In this document: one piece after another, positions 25,145 to 34,418 of the stretch
How the letters are laid out: each line of letters begins with the position of its first letter
Position numbering within the stretch: position 1 is the stretch's first letter
Assembly: GCA_963840435.1 (NCBI GenBank)
Contig: CAWIYY010000012.1
Coordinates: 62,001-126,000, forward strand
Reading direction: 5' to 3'
DNA from: Bog-473 sp963840435
Lineage (GTDB): Bacteria; Actinomycetota; Acidimicrobiia; Acidimicrobiales; RAAP-2
Length of the DNA stretch: 64,000 bases
Program-made: the position numbers and the translations under genes
Notes under the pieces: model-generated
The model's input: only the letters and a program-made list of their open reading frames with translations
Told to the model about the DNA's origin: nothing
The model's database searches: none

Positions 25145-26566
25145 GTGACGGGAGCGGCGACTCTGAGGCTGTCCCGTCAGGACGGCGGGTCGGATGGCTC
25201 CCACAGCGGCCGAGCGTGGCAGGTGGAGCTCGATGGGAGCGTCGTTGGCTCTCTCACCAAGAACGAGACAGTCGATCTACCGGTGGAAGCCGGACCCCAC
25301 GACCTCCAGGTCACGTCGACGCGGATCCTCGGCAGCCCGAAGAAGCGCCTCGAAGTGCTGGAAGGACAAGTCATCACGCTGTTGTGCCGACGGCGGCCTC
25401 GCCACCCCTTCATCGTCCAGCGGTCGATCTACCTCCTGGTGACCAGCCTGTTCAAGCACGACGTTTGGATCAGTCTCACATCCGATGAGAACGATCTTGA
25501 AGCCGGAGGCAATGGCAACGGGCCCGGAACAGGAGCCACGACCGCGTCAAGGCCGTCCGCCGGCGCCAGGGCGATCACCGATGTCAAGGAAATCAGCAGT
25601 GCGCCCTTGCTCAATGGCGAGGGAGGTCCGGCCGCCCTCGCCGTGCACCAGCTGACGAAGCGCTTCGGTCAACGGACTGCCTTTTCCGAGGTGTCCTTCG
25701 AAGTGGCGTACGGGGAGGTGTTCGGTTTCCTCGGTCCGAATGGGGCCGGCAAGACCACCACCGTCCGCACGCTCGGCACGCTGATCACACCGACCTCGGG
25801 CTCGGCCACAATCGCCGGGATCGCGCTCTGCCCCGAGAACCAAGTCGAGATCCGTCAGCGCATCGCCATCATGCCCGAGGCACCCGGCCTCTATCTGCGC
25901 CTGACCGTCACGGAGAACCTGGAGTACTTCGCCGGCCTCTATGGGTTGCACAACCCCAGGCCGAGAATCGAAGAGGCACTCGAGGCCGTCAAACTCACCA
26001 ACCGAGCCCGAGACCTGTGTGGCGGGCTCTCCAAGGGGCTTCGTCAGCGAGTTGGACTGGCCCGAACGCTGCTGAGCGATCCGACGGTCATGTTCCTCGA
26101 CGAGCCGACGTCAGGCCTCGACCCGGTGGCAGCGCGCGACGTACACGACCTGATCCTGGGACTCCGCCGGCGGGGAGTCACGATCTTCCTCACCACCCAC
26201 CGCCTCGACGAGGCCGAGAAACTATGCGACCGAGTGGCCATCATGAACACCACGCTGCGCACCGTCGGCACGCCCGCTGGATTGCGCGAGCAGCTCTTCA
26301 AGAGGTCCCTCTTGGTCACCACCGTCGAGCCGGTGAAGAGTCCTGAGCTGCTCTTTTCCGGGATCGTAGGTGTCGAGAACTGGTGCGCCGACGGTCCCGC
26401 TTCCTATGTGCTCTCGGTGTCGGAGCCGAAGGTTGTCGCGCCCGAGGTGGTGAGGAGCCTCGTCAACACTGGAGCAGACGTCCTTGCCATCGGCGAGACC
26501 CAGCACTCGCTCGAGGACGTCTATCTCGAGCTGATCGCTGAGGATGTCGAGGGAGGCAAGCCATGA
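25145..26566 (+). CDS. ABC exporter ATPase fused to an N-terminal beta-rich domain
   Basis: About 473 residues. Residues 1-110 are a beta-rich domain (ELDGSVVGSLTKNETVDLPV, AGPHDLQVTSTRILGSP) of a type seen in other actinobacterial membrane-associated proteins; it ends near VWISLTSDEN. The ATPase follows: Walker A GPNGAGKTTTVR, signature GGLSKGLRQRVGLA, Walker B VMFLDEPTSGLD and H-loop TTHRLDEAEK, of the CcmA/NatA drug and Na+ export kind. The start is unsure: 25145 (GTG) puts the domain at the N-terminus, but the frame is open from TTG 25064. Coupled to the permease (ATGA). Confidence 0.85.
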   Translation: MTGAATLRLSRQDGGSDGSHSGRAWQVELDGSVVGSLTKNETVDLPVEAGPHDLQVTSTRILGSPKKRLEVLEGQVITLLCRRRPRHPFIVQRSIYLLVTSLFKHDVWISLTSDENDLEAGGNGNGPGTGATTASRPSAGARAITDVKEISSAPLLNGEGGPAALAVHQLTKRFGQRTAFSEVSFEVAYGEVFGFLGPNGAGKTTTVRTLGTLITPTSGSATIAGIALCPENQVEIRQRIAIMPEAPGLYLRLTVTENLEYFAGLYGLHNPRPRIEEALEAVKLTNRARDLCGGLSKGLRQRVGLARTLLSDPTVMFLDEPTSGLDPVAARDVHDLILGLRRRGVTIFLTTHRLDEAEKLCDRVAIMNTTLRTVGTPAGLREQLFKRSLLVTTVEPVKSPELLFSGIVGVENWCADGPASYVLSVSEPKVVAPEVVRSLVNTGADVLAIGETQHSLEDVYLELIAEDVEGGKP

Positions 26567-27306
26567 TGGGTCTCGACGCGACGCGGGTCGGCGCCGTTGT
26601 CCGCAAGGAGTTACGCGATTACCGGCGCAAACGAGCCATCGTCGCCACGATGTGCGTCTTGCCGCTTCTCTTCCTCGTGCAGCCCGTTGTCACCATCTTC
26701 CTGGGCACGCCGACCACATCGGGCGCGGCGTTGCAGAAGAGTCTGATCCTCCCAATCCTGTACCTCCTCTTGATCCCGACAATCATGCCGAGCACCCTCG
26801 CCGCCTACACCGTGGCGGGCGAGCGCGAGCAGGGAACACTCGAACCACTCCTCACCACGCCGCTGCGTCAGCAGGAGTTCCTGCTGGGCAAAGCAGCCTC
26901 GGTGATGATTCCGACTCTTGCGCTTTCTTATACGGTGTTTGTCCTCTTCCTCGCCGCTGTCTGGCTGGCCGCCAATTCCGTCGTCGCCTCTGCGGTCTTC
27001 CACGACGGCCCGATTCTCCTCGCGCTGTTCCTCTTCGCTCCCCTCATGGCGGGCTGGGGGATAGTGGTCGGCATGGCCGTCTCGGTGAGGGCGACCGAAG
27101 TGCGGGTCGCCCAGCAGCTGGGCGTGCTGGCCAGCATTCCTCCTGTCGTCGTCATCATTCTGCTGGCGGTCGGCGTGGTCAGCCCGACGTTCCCCGTGGC
27201 GGTTGCTTTCGCCGTCGGCTTACTGGTGGTCGATGCCGTCTTGTTGCGATTCGTCTCTGGAATGTTCGATCGCGAGCGCCTGGTGACGGGGGCCAAAGCC
27301 GTCTAG
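26563..27306 (+). CDS. ABC-2 type permease
   Basis: 247 residues with about six membrane helices and the loop AGEREQGTLEPLLTTPLRQQ between TM2 and TM3, characteristic of ABC-2 permeases that pair with CcmA/NatA ATPases (NatB type). Its ATG overlaps the ATPase stop by four bases. Together the two genes form a complete exporter, probably under the divergent TetR. The substrate is unknown. The small size suits a homodimer. Confidence 0.9.
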   Translation: MMGLDATRVGAVVRKELRDYRRKRAIVATMCVLPLLFLVQPVVTIFLGTPTTSGAALQKSLILPILYLLLIPTIMPSTLAAYTVAGEREQGTLEPLLTTPLRQQEFLLGKAASVMIPTLALSYTVFVLFLAAVWLAANSVVASAVFHDGPILLALFLFAPLMAGWGIVVGMAVSVRATEVRVAQQLGVLASIPPVVVIILLAVGVVSPTFPVAVAFAVGLLVVDAVLLRFVSGMFDRERLVTGAKAV

Positions 27307-27376
27307 GAGCTCGAAGTGACGAGCCCGCCCCGTCGCCAAGATGATCGAACTGGCTCGTATACCGTTTCGGGATAGG

Positions 27377-28447
27377 TCATTCGCCGAACCGAACCGGTCC
27401 GTATCGCCGACGGTAGAGCCAATAGGCCACGAGTCCGGCGATCATCGGGAGCCAGTACTCGGCTAAGCGGTAGGCCAGCGTGGCCAAGACAGCGCTGCGA
27501 CCGCTGACTCCGGCGAGCACGAGCAGCGCGCTGAGGCTTGCCTCCACGATGCCCAACCCACCGGGCGTGGCGGGGATCAACGCGATCACCCCTGCCGCCG
27601 AGTACGCAAGCAGGACGAGCCAGGGATGGGGTTGGCTTCCGGTCGCTCGAATCGCTCCGAGGAGGCAGAGGAAGTCGAAACCCAGGCGCCCCACCACCAG
27701 CAGAAGGACCCGCTTCCATTCCCTTCCCAAGGCGCCCCGTATCTGGTCGCGTTGAGCCAGCAGGCGAGCATCGAGTCCTTGCAACGGTGCGTGGTGACGG
27801 CGAACTTTGTTCCAGATCCACTCGGCGCTTCTCCCCACGAGCTGGAGCGGTCGTTCGGTTTCGAGGAGGAGGATTCCGAGTCCCACATAGACGATGAAGC
27901 CCGCGACCCCGATGAGCGCCGTGCTGACCAGGGCGTGGTTCACATGCGAGCCACCCAATACGGCCGGAAGCGTCAGAATTGGAAGCATCAAGAGACCACC
28001 GATACCGAGGAGCGACGACGCCGCCAAGCCACCGGCCGCGGCGTCCGGGTTGATCCCGGCCGACTCGAGCATTCGGAACTGCACTGCTGCTCCTGCAGCG
28101 GAGCCGCCGGGCAGCACATCGGTCACCATGTTCCCTGTCAGTCCTGCCACCACAACGGCAAAACGGCCTTGGCTCCTCAGAACAATTCGCTGGATGCCGA
28201 AGTTGCAGGCGAAGCTGGCAGCCTCGGCGAGAAGGGCCGCCACCAACCACACCGCGCTCAACTTCGCCAGCCTGGGCCAGGCCCCGAACACCGCCGTGAG
28301 GCTCGGCAGCACCACATAGAGGGCGACCCCGGTCACTACGAGCGCAACGATCCGCCAGATCACACGCTTGGCACCGTGCTGCGTCGCGGCTGTCCGTTTC
28401 GTCTCAGGCGGCGTCCCGTCACTCTGGGTCTTGGGCTCTCGGTTCAC
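27377..28447 (-). CDS. flippase-like membrane protein (LPG synthase TM / UPF0104 family)
   Basis: 356 residues with about eight membrane helices and the family core GLTGNMVTDVLPGGSAAGAA and ALIPATPGGLGIVEASLSAL (the conserved TPGGLG turn). The family includes the lipid-flipping half of MprF and YbhN proteins. I chose GTG 28447, which overlaps the stop of the larger membrane gene upstream (GTGA), because the frame before it is shadow of that gene. Both proteins likely work together on a membrane lipid or lipid-linked sugar. Confidence 0.87.
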   Translation of the reverse strand: MNREPKTQSDGTPPETKRTAATQHGAKRVIWRIVALVVTGVALYVVLPSLTAVFGAWPRLAKLSAVWLVAALLAEAASFACNFGIQRIVLRSQGRFAVVVAGLTGNMVTDVLPGGSAAGAAVQFRMLESAGINPDAAAGGLAASSLLGIGGLLMLPILTLPAVLGGSHVNHALVSTALIGVAGFIVYVGLGILLLETERPLQLVGRSAEWIWNKVRRHHAPLQGLDARLLAQRDQIRGALGREWKRVLLLVVGRLGFDFLCLLGAIRATGSQPHPWLVLLAYSAAGVIALIPATPGGLGIVEASLSALLVLAGVSGRSAVLATLAYRLAEYWLPMIAGLVAYWLYRRRYGPVRFGE

Positions 28448-30900
28448 AGGTATTCCCGGCGTCGCATCCACATGAGGGTGAACCAGCCAATGATCGGCGG
28501 GAGGTAGGCGGTGAAGGTCCGCTGTACGAAGACGGCGGCCGTCGCCTGGTTCTTCGAGATCCCCGCGGCGGTGAGGGCCAAGATGAGACCTGCCTCTGCC
28601 ACCCCCATGCCGCCTCCGGCCGGCGAGGCCGACGCCAGGACGCCTGCCACCGTCGCCGCGATGACCAGCGCCGCAATGGAAAGCTGCGTCCCGAAGGCGT
28701 GCAATGCCGTCCCGAGGGCGAGGATGACGAGCAGTTGCGCCGCAATCTGGCCCCCGAAGAGCTGGACGATCTTGATCGGCTGCGTGGCCAACGCCTTGAA
28801 GTTCTCGACCATCGTGGCGAACTTGGGTCGCAGCTTCTCCTTGACGTGTTGACGCCAGCGCGGAACGGCGAAGATGGCCGTCAAGACGAGTCCGATGACG
28901 ATCACGATGACGAGGAGTCCGTAGAGAATTTTGGCGTGGCTCCCTTGGTGCAAACTGTGGCCGAAATGGAAGGAGCTCCAGGCGATCGGCAGCGCGATCA
29001 GAAACAGGACCAGCTTGGTGACGAGGCTCGAGAGGCTCAGCAACGCGCCGGACGTGACGGCAGTGGTCGTGTCGAATCCCTGTTGTTGATAGAACCTCAC
29101 TTGCGTGGCCAGCACGGCCGCATTCCCGCCGGCCAATGTCGTGAACGAGTTCGCGAGCTCCAAACCGACGGCCCGGCCCATCGGAAGTGCGCCGGGAACA
29201 CTGCCCCGGTTCGAGGTCGCGCCGCCGATATAGGTGGTGGCGCAGAGGAGCGCGGTGGCGACCACCCAACCCCATTGGGCACTCTTGATGGTGTTGATCG
29301 AATGCGAAGCGTTGATCAGTACCAGGATCAGCGCCCAGCCTCCGACCAGGGATCCGAGCGCGACCAGGACCTGGTTCCAGCTCAACCGTCTCGGCTCGAT
29401 GAGCTCCGGCACCTCCATGCCGGCCTGGTGCGCGGTGGTGGAGCGAAGTGTGTCGAGCAGCTGCTTTCTGCCCTTCAATGCCACGGTGATGGCCGGGTCG
29501 AGACCGGCTCGACGGAGATGACTCATCGCTCCAGGCAACAGCGGGGAGGGGAGGACCCGCACCGCCGATGCCGCGGCGCGTTCGGGGCCGGCCACAAGTG
29601 CCGCCGAAGCCATGGCGCCCGCGAGGTCCTGGTCCAAGAGGAAATCCGCGGCATTCGAAATCCCGCTGCGAAAGTCCACCAGAGCCGCCGTGCCGTGAGC
29701 CATGTCGCCGAGAAGCGTGTGCGGGCTGATGGCGCCGTGGGAGATCCGGGCCGACCTGAGGTCGAGCAATTGGGCGAACAGGTCATCGAGAACCTGATCG
29801 GAGACCGAGTCCGGACCGAGCGCGTCAAATGGGGTTCCGGACACAGAGCGAGCGATCAGGACCGCGTCGTGGCTCGGCCCGATCTCGGACGCACTGATCA
29901 CTTGGGGGACTCGGGCGCCCGACCGCGCCGCCAGCTGAGTGACTGACGACTCGTGCTCAACCTGTTGGAGCCGGGTCAGGCTGATGGCCGGTCCCGAGTT
30001 CCGATACATGATGAGCCTGTACACCTTGCTGAGGAATTGGGCGTCAGCAGCATCCCGGCCATAGAACGAGACGACCAGGGACTCCCCGCCATTTGTGACG
30101 ACGGAGTAGTGTGCCGCACCCCAGCTCTGATGCCGGGTCGGCTGGGCCGAAACCGCATCGATCCCGACCGTCGCCAGAGCCGCGCGCAGCTCCTCCCCCG
30201 AAGGCAGTCCGAGCGGCGAGCCCCAGCCGAGGTGGATGGCAGCAGTCATGCCCCAGCCGATGGCCATGCTGCCGAGGACGTTGGCCGGAAGGCCGTGGCC
30301 GGCCACGACGGTCGCGAGCACGGTCAGGAACACAATCAACTCGATGAGGCGTTGCACTGTTCGCGACAGGTAGGGAAGCCCCGCCGTCGCAACGCTCAGC
30401 GCCAAGGCCACGTGCAGGACGGGGAAGCTCAGCACGTAGCCGTAGAACTCGATGCTGTGTGGCCGCCCGCCACTCGCCCCGAGCGCGAGGACGAGGATTC
30501 CGCTCACCACGAGGGTCCCTGCGGCCGACGCCGCAAGATCGCGCACGACCATCCAGCGCCGGGCCAGACTGGCTATGACGAGGAGGAACGCGATCGTTCC
30601 GAACGAGCCGCCGATCCAGAACAGCGTCACCAGCCAGCGGATGCCGTAGGGAGGGGGACTCAGTACGTGGGTGATGACGTCTTCGGGATGCGAGTTGGAG
30701 CGGAGGACCAGGACGGCACAGAGCACCGCCACGGAGGCGAGGATCAGCCGAACCCCATCGGACCCTCGGCGCCGTCGCTGGCCGTCTCCGACGGGGGCGA
30801 AGAAAATGGCGCGTCCCGCTGCATGAGCCGATTTCGTCGCCGAGGGTGACTTCGACCGAGCGGGGATCTGGGTGGCCACCGCCGTCTCTCGTAATGCCAA
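28444..30900 (-). CDS. 818-residue membrane protein: N-terminal TM bundle, kinase-like domain, flippase-like C-terminus
   Basis: Three parts are visible. Residues about 48-225 hold six membrane helices (RLILASVAVLCAVLVL, IEFYGYVLSFPVLHVALAL). Residues about 230-470 are soluble and resemble an aminoglycoside- or RIO-like kinase fold (SLVVSFYGRDAADAQFLSKV, ARISHGAISPHTLLGDMAHG, AALVDFRSG in the metal-loop place). Residues about 510-818 are the UPF0104/LPG synthase TM fold with AGVLASASPAGGGMGVAEAG. The catalytic Asp of HGD is replaced by Ala (SHGAISPHTL), so kinase activity is doubtful. It is coupled to the second flippase. Confidence 0.8.
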   Translation of the reverse strand: MALRETAVATQIPARSKSPSATKSAHAAGRAIFFAPVGDGQRRRRGSDGVRLILASVAVLCAVLVLRSNSHPEDVITHVLSPPPYGIRWLVTLFWIGGSFGTIAFLLVIASLARRWMVVRDLAASAAGTLVVSGILVLALGASGGRPHSIEFYGYVLSFPVLHVALALSVATAGLPYLSRTVQRLIELIVFLTVLATVVAGHGLPANVLGSMAIGWGMTAAIHLGWGSPLGLPSGEELRAALATVGIDAVSAQPTRHQSWGAAHYSVVTNGGESLVVSFYGRDAADAQFLSKVYRLIMYRNSGPAISLTRLQQVEHESSVTQLAARSGARVPQVISASEIGPSHDAVLIARSVSGTPFDALGPDSVSDQVLDDLFAQLLDLRSARISHGAISPHTLLGDMAHGTAALVDFRSGISNAADFLLDQDLAGAMASAALVAGPERAAASAVRVLPSPLLPGAMSHLRRAGLDPAITVALKGRKQLLDTLRSTTAHQAGMEVPELIEPRRLSWNQVLVALGSLVGGWALILVLINASHSINTIKSAQWGWVVATALLCATTYIGGATSNRGSVPGALPMGRAVGLELANSFTTLAGGNAAVLATQVRFYQQQGFDTTTAVTSGALLSLSSLVTKLVLFLIALPIAWSSFHFGHSLHQGSHAKILYGLLVIVIVIGLVLTAIFAVPRWRQHVKEKLRPKFATMVENFKALATQPIKIVQLFGGQIAAQLLVILALGTALHAFGTQLSIAALVIAATVAGVLASASPAGGGMGVAEAGLILALTAAGISKNQATAAVFVQRTFTAYLPPIIGWFTLMWMRRREYL

Positions 30901-30962
30901 CCGCGGCCGAAGTCAACCGCGACCGCCTGCGGCGTCCCTGCCGTGAGGTCAGCTCAGGCCGG

Positions 30963-31286
30963 TCACCAGATCGAAAAGCCAATGCCGACAAGCGTCGCGA
31001 TGATCACGGCCAGGCCAAGCATTCGACGGAACGGATTGACTCCTCGAATGACCTCGTCACCGGCCCAAACCAGGAGGGCCACATCGGCGAGCACGCGGAC
31101 AACGCTGTCTGCTGCTCCTTTCGGGTGGAAGAGGTGCAGGGAAAGCCAGGACAGGATGAAGACGAGGAGAGGGATGTTCGGCCATTGGGCCACGGTGAGG
31201 CGCCCTGTCTGACGGTTGACGAGCGTCCAGCGAAGCGCCCGGCGGACAAGACCCACGCTCGGAGTGGTTGACTCGGCTGACGTCAT
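30963..31286 (-). CDS. small membrane protein of unknown function
   Basis: 107 residues with a basic start and three hydrophobic stretches: NIPLLVFILSWLSLHLFHP, VVRVLADVALLVWAGDEVIR and MLGLAVIIATLVGIGFSIW, the last ending at the C-terminus. ATG 31286 is the only early start. It precedes the flippase pair on the same strand with 62 bases between, so it may belong to that unit. Proteins like this are conserved in actinobacteria without known role. Confidence 0.7.
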   Translation of the reverse strand: MTSAESTTPSVGLVRRALRWTLVNRQTGRLTVAQWPNIPLLVFILSWLSLHLFHPKGAADSVVRVLADVALLVWAGDEVIRGVNPFRRMLGLAVIIATLVGIGFSIW

Positions 31287-31580
31287 GCATCAACCATGCC
31301 CGAGTCCGGTCAACGACGTGTATCGGACGATGGTGACGGTCGGACCCGAGCGCAATGAGCGCGGTCACGGCCAGTAGTCTCAGCTGTGAGGCTGGCCGGC
31401 CCAGTCCGGTCTGGCACGCCCGGCATCAGAGAAAGAGGGGATTGGCGCCTCCCGTACCTAGCCCGGCTGCGAGTCCTCGCCGGCCTCACCGTGGACCGAC
31501 CTCGCCGTCCGACGGATACCAGCGAGGCGGCCCATTGATCTCCGGAACAGTGACAGGTACCGAGAGGATGGAGGCAGCTC

Positions 31581-32018
31581 ATGTCAGAAGACAACACCAC
31601 ACCTTACGAAATAGCACTCACGCATTTCATCGTTTCAGACGACGTGGAACGCTCCGTCCGGTTCTACACCGAGGTGCTCGGCGGCACGCTGATCCGCTCG
31701 GGTGAGCCGTCCTACGTGGCCCTCGCCAACAGCTGGGTCCTCATCAATGTCGGTGGCGGTCCGACCGACGACAAGCCGTCGGTCACGCTCGAGACGCCGC
31801 CTGACCCGAACCGCGCGAGCAGCTTCTTGAACATCCGTGTTTCGGACATTCGGGCCGTGTACGAGCAGTGGAGCGCTCGCGGTGCGCAGTTCCTCACGCC
31901 ACCGAAGCAGCATCAATCGGAAATCCGTTGCTACATACGCGACCCTGATGGCTACCTGATCGAAGTGGGCCAAACCACGCTGCCGGGTGGCTGGAGGCAG
32001 TTCCTCATCCACCCCTGA
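31581..32018 (+). CDS. VOC-family protein (glyoxalase/bleomycin-resistance fold)
   Basis: 145 residues with the VOC pattern: LTHFIVSDDVERSVRFYTEV, LANSWVLINVGGG, FLNIRVSDIRAVYEQW and IRDPDGYLIEVGQT, giving the usual His and Glu metal ligands. GGAGG lies before ATG 31581. It stands alone, convergent with the secreted hydrolase. Likely a small lyase, dioxygenase or binding protein; the substrate is not predictable. Confidence 0.88.
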   Translation: MSEDNTTPYEIALTHFIVSDDVERSVRFYTEVLGGTLIRSGEPSYVALANSWVLINVGGGPTDDKPSVTLETPPDPNRASSFLNIRVSDIRAVYEQWSARGAQFLTPPKQHQSEIRCYIRDPDGYLIEVGQTTLPGGWRQFLIHP

Positions 32019-32061
32019 ACCCGCGGGACGTCCTGTTCGCAACCTGAATCAGCGCCCCTGT

Positions 32062-33657
32062 TCAGCCCCCGATGTTCGATTGCGCAGCGACCTTGTCAAG
32101 AACCTTGGCGTCTGCCGCCAGGAGGTAGCCCTTCGAGACGTCCGCCGCGACGGCTGCGTCCCACTTCTCCTCGAAGTCCCGGTGCGTCGGGTAGAGCTGA
32201 GCCAACTTGGCGGCGCTGAACGGGATGGTGGTCCCGAAGAGCTTGCAGAACCCGCCACCCGCGCTGGACGTGTCTCCGGTTCCGTTCACGATCGCGATCG
32301 GGGCCGCGACCTGTGGTGTTCGGATCCCGCCCTCGGCCTCCCCGAGACTGTTCGTGACGTACTTGCCCGGGCCGGCGACGTCCAGGCGCGGCGACTGCGG
32401 AGGCGCTGTCCCGGTGGCGACCCAGTTGCTCAGGGCGACCACCGCGGCGCGCAGCGGATAGGTGTGTGCCCCGGCGTTGAGGGGGACGGGGCAGCTGATC
32501 GCTCCGCCGTCGAAGGAGGAGACCGGGTCGATCATCGTGTCGAATGTCTTCACGTCCGCCGCGCCGTTCCCGTTGTCGGTCATCGACTCGACCAGGCCGT
32601 AGGTGTCGTAGTGGGCGGTCCCGGCCACCTCCCACTCACGGATGTACCTGGTCGGAGGTTGTCGTGCCGAGACGTAGCCCAGGCCGGCCACGTCCGCCTC
32701 CGTCTCGAACATCATGACCGGGACAGTCAGGTCGGTACGGATCAGCACCACGTCGGGAGGGTTGATGACGGCTTGGGGGGCCTGGGAGAGTGCAGCACCT
32801 GAGGCGAAGCGGCTGTAGACGAAGTAGCCGTTGTAGACGCCTTGTGATTGGGGCTGCAGCGCGTCGATGTAGGTGACAAGACGAGCGGCGGACTGCGACT
32901 CGCCGAGGGCGAGAATCCGCTTGGGTTCGAGGCCGCCGAGGACGAGCGACGCGTCGCGACGGACCGCGGCTCCTCCCTGCTCGAAGATGCTGTAGGAGTA
33001 GGTGTCGCCCGGATGCTCGAGCGAGCCATAACGGGCCGGATCGGCCCCTTTGATCCCGCCGGCTTGGCCGCCGGCCGCGCCGAGTGAGCCCGCCGAGCCC
33101 ACGATGCCTGCCGCCTGGGCGCTGATCCCGACGTAGACCATGCCGCTGCGGATCATCTGTACGTGGTCGGTCAACCAGGCCGCCGCCGCGTCGACTCCGC
33201 CGCTGACGTTCAGCCATTCGACGATCACGGTGCCGTCGAAGTGCTTGGGGTTGATGGGACGGTAGACCACCATCCGTGTCTTGTAAGGAGCGGTACTTGC
33301 GGCCGTGACGTTCCAGCGACCGTTGGACGTCAACGGCTTCGTGCTCGTGTAGGCCGAGGCGGTGCCGGAGAGAAAGTATTCGTTCTGCTCATAGCCGACA
33401 GAGCTCAGATCGAAGGTCGTCGAACCCTCCAGGTTGATGCCGGTTCCTCCCGTCACTGGCCCGGTGACCGTCGCCCGGGGAACGCTGGTCGGGACTGCCG
33501 TGTTTGCCTCTGCTCCGGCAGCCGGCCGGCTTGCGTTGGCGACCGAGAGACTGGTCGTCATGGTGGCGAGCACGAAGAACGCCAGTGCGAGCGGAACCGG
33601 CGTACGCCAGCGCCGCGCCCCGCTGGGCAGGGTGTACACCGCTCCGAACTGACCCAC
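32062..33657 (-). CDS. secreted alpha/beta hydrolase domain protein (Abhydrolase_10 type)
   Basis: 531 residues with an N-terminal signal (VPLALAFFVLATMTTSLSVA) and the alpha/beta hydrolase-domain family core: VIVEWLNVSGGVDAAAAW, the nucleophile elbow LALGESQSAARL (S254) and VAGTAHYDTYG. Family members are exported or membrane-linked esterases of unknown substrate. It is transcribed from a consensus promoter in the gap after the TetR gene, which lies upstream on the same strand and may regulate it. Confidence 0.85.
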   Translation of the reverse strand: MGQFGAVYTLPSGARRWRTPVPLALAFFVLATMTTSLSVANASRPAAGAEANTAVPTSVPRATVTGPVTGGTGINLEGSTTFDLSSVGYEQNEYFLSGTASAYTSTKPLTSNGRWNVTAASTAPYKTRMVVYRPINPKHFDGTVIVEWLNVSGGVDAAAAWLTDHVQMIRSGMVYVGISAQAAGIVGSAGSLGAAGGQAGGIKGADPARYGSLEHPGDTYSYSIFEQGGAAVRRDASLVLGGLEPKRILALGESQSAARLVTYIDALQPQSQGVYNGYFVYSRFASGAALSQAPQAVINPPDVVLIRTDLTVPVMMFETEADVAGLGYVSARQPPTRYIREWEVAGTAHYDTYGLVESMTDNGNGAADVKTFDTMIDPVSSFDGGAISCPVPLNAGAHTYPLRAAVVALSNWVATGTAPPQSPRLDVAGPGKYVTNSLGEAEGGIRTPQVAAPIAIVNGTGDTSSAGGGFCKLFGTTIPFSAAKLAQLYPTHRDFEEKWDAAVAADVSKGYLLAADAKVLDKVAAQSNIGG

Positions 33658-33693
33658 TACGCACCCCCCGGTCGAAGTCTCTGAATCTGGCAG

Positions 33694-33722
33694 AGTGTGC
33701 CAACCATGGCGTAAAATGTCAA
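33694..33722 (-). promoter_or_regulatory. promoter of the secreted hydrolase
   Basis: Minus strand -35 TTGACA (33717-33722) and -10 CACACT (33694-33699), spacer 17, about 37 bases before ATG 33657. The spacer contains a GCCATGG palindrome core, a possible TetR contact. Confidence 0.5.
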
Positions 33723-33791
33723 CGCCCGCTCTCTCGAATCACGAGGGGGACCACGGCTTTCGCTCCTGCCATCGGGCCGGGCCGCTCCTTG

Positions 33792-34418
33792 TCACGTCGT
33801 CTCGGCCGCCGCCCAGGTTTTGGGGTCGGTACTGATGCCTCGCTCGAGAACCGCCAGGCTCTCGGAGATCGTGGTCGCCAAGTCGCCGTCGTGGATGAAC
33901 CACTGCGTATGGGCTGCCTGGATGACACCGATGACCGCGGCGGCGAGCATGGTGGGCACCAAGGCGTCGCTGGGAAGGCCCAATCGAGAACCGAGGAACT
34001 CGGCGATGACAGGTTGGATTTTCAACTGGATGGCGCCCACCACGCCCTTCATCACATTTGGATTGTCCGCAATGACCGAGATCCAGCGCCTGAGGACGAC
34101 TGGGTCAGCCGTCGAGAACTCTTCTTCGAGCGCCAGGCGAAGGGAGCGCAGCGGCGGTTCGTCGGTCGGGCGCGCCGCCAGGGCCTCTCGGAGGAGTTCG
34201 CTCCGTCTCTCGATTCGGAGCTGGAGCACGTCGTCCTTTGCCGCAAAGTATCGGTAGAAGGTGCGGACTGAGATGTGGGCCTCGACCGCGATCTCCTCGA
34301 CGGTGACATTGGTGAACCCGCGTTGGTCGAACAGTCGGAGTGCAACCTCCTCCAGCTCCGACACCATCATTTCCGTGCGCTTCGCCCGGAGCTGGACAGA
34401 AAGTGACGACGCTTCCAA
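33792..34418 (-). CDS. TetR-family transcriptional regulator
   Basis: 208 residues. The HTH is ALRLFDQRGFTNVTVEEIAV followed by EAHISVRTFYRYFAAKDDVL, standard for TetR/AcrR proteins. The start is TTG 34418: GAGAGGA lies six bases upstream, and no ATG or GTG is better placed. It precedes the secreted hydrolase by 134 bases on the same strand, so hydrolase control is a reasonable inference. Confidence 0.87.
   Translation of the reverse strand: MEASSLSVQLRAKRTEMMVSELEEVALRLFDQRGFTNVTVEEIAVEAHISVRTFYRYFAAKDDVLQLRIERRSELLREALAARPTDEPPLRSLRLALEEEFSTADPVVLRRWISVIADNPNVMKGVVGAIQLKIQPVIAEFLGSRLGLPSDALVPTMLAAAVIGVIQAAHTQWFIHDGDLATTISESLAVLERGISTDPKTWAAAETT

Noticed and set aside
28699..29946. 415-codon plus frame
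   Set aside because: Composition of Arg/Asp/Gly and position opposite the flippase gene show shadow.
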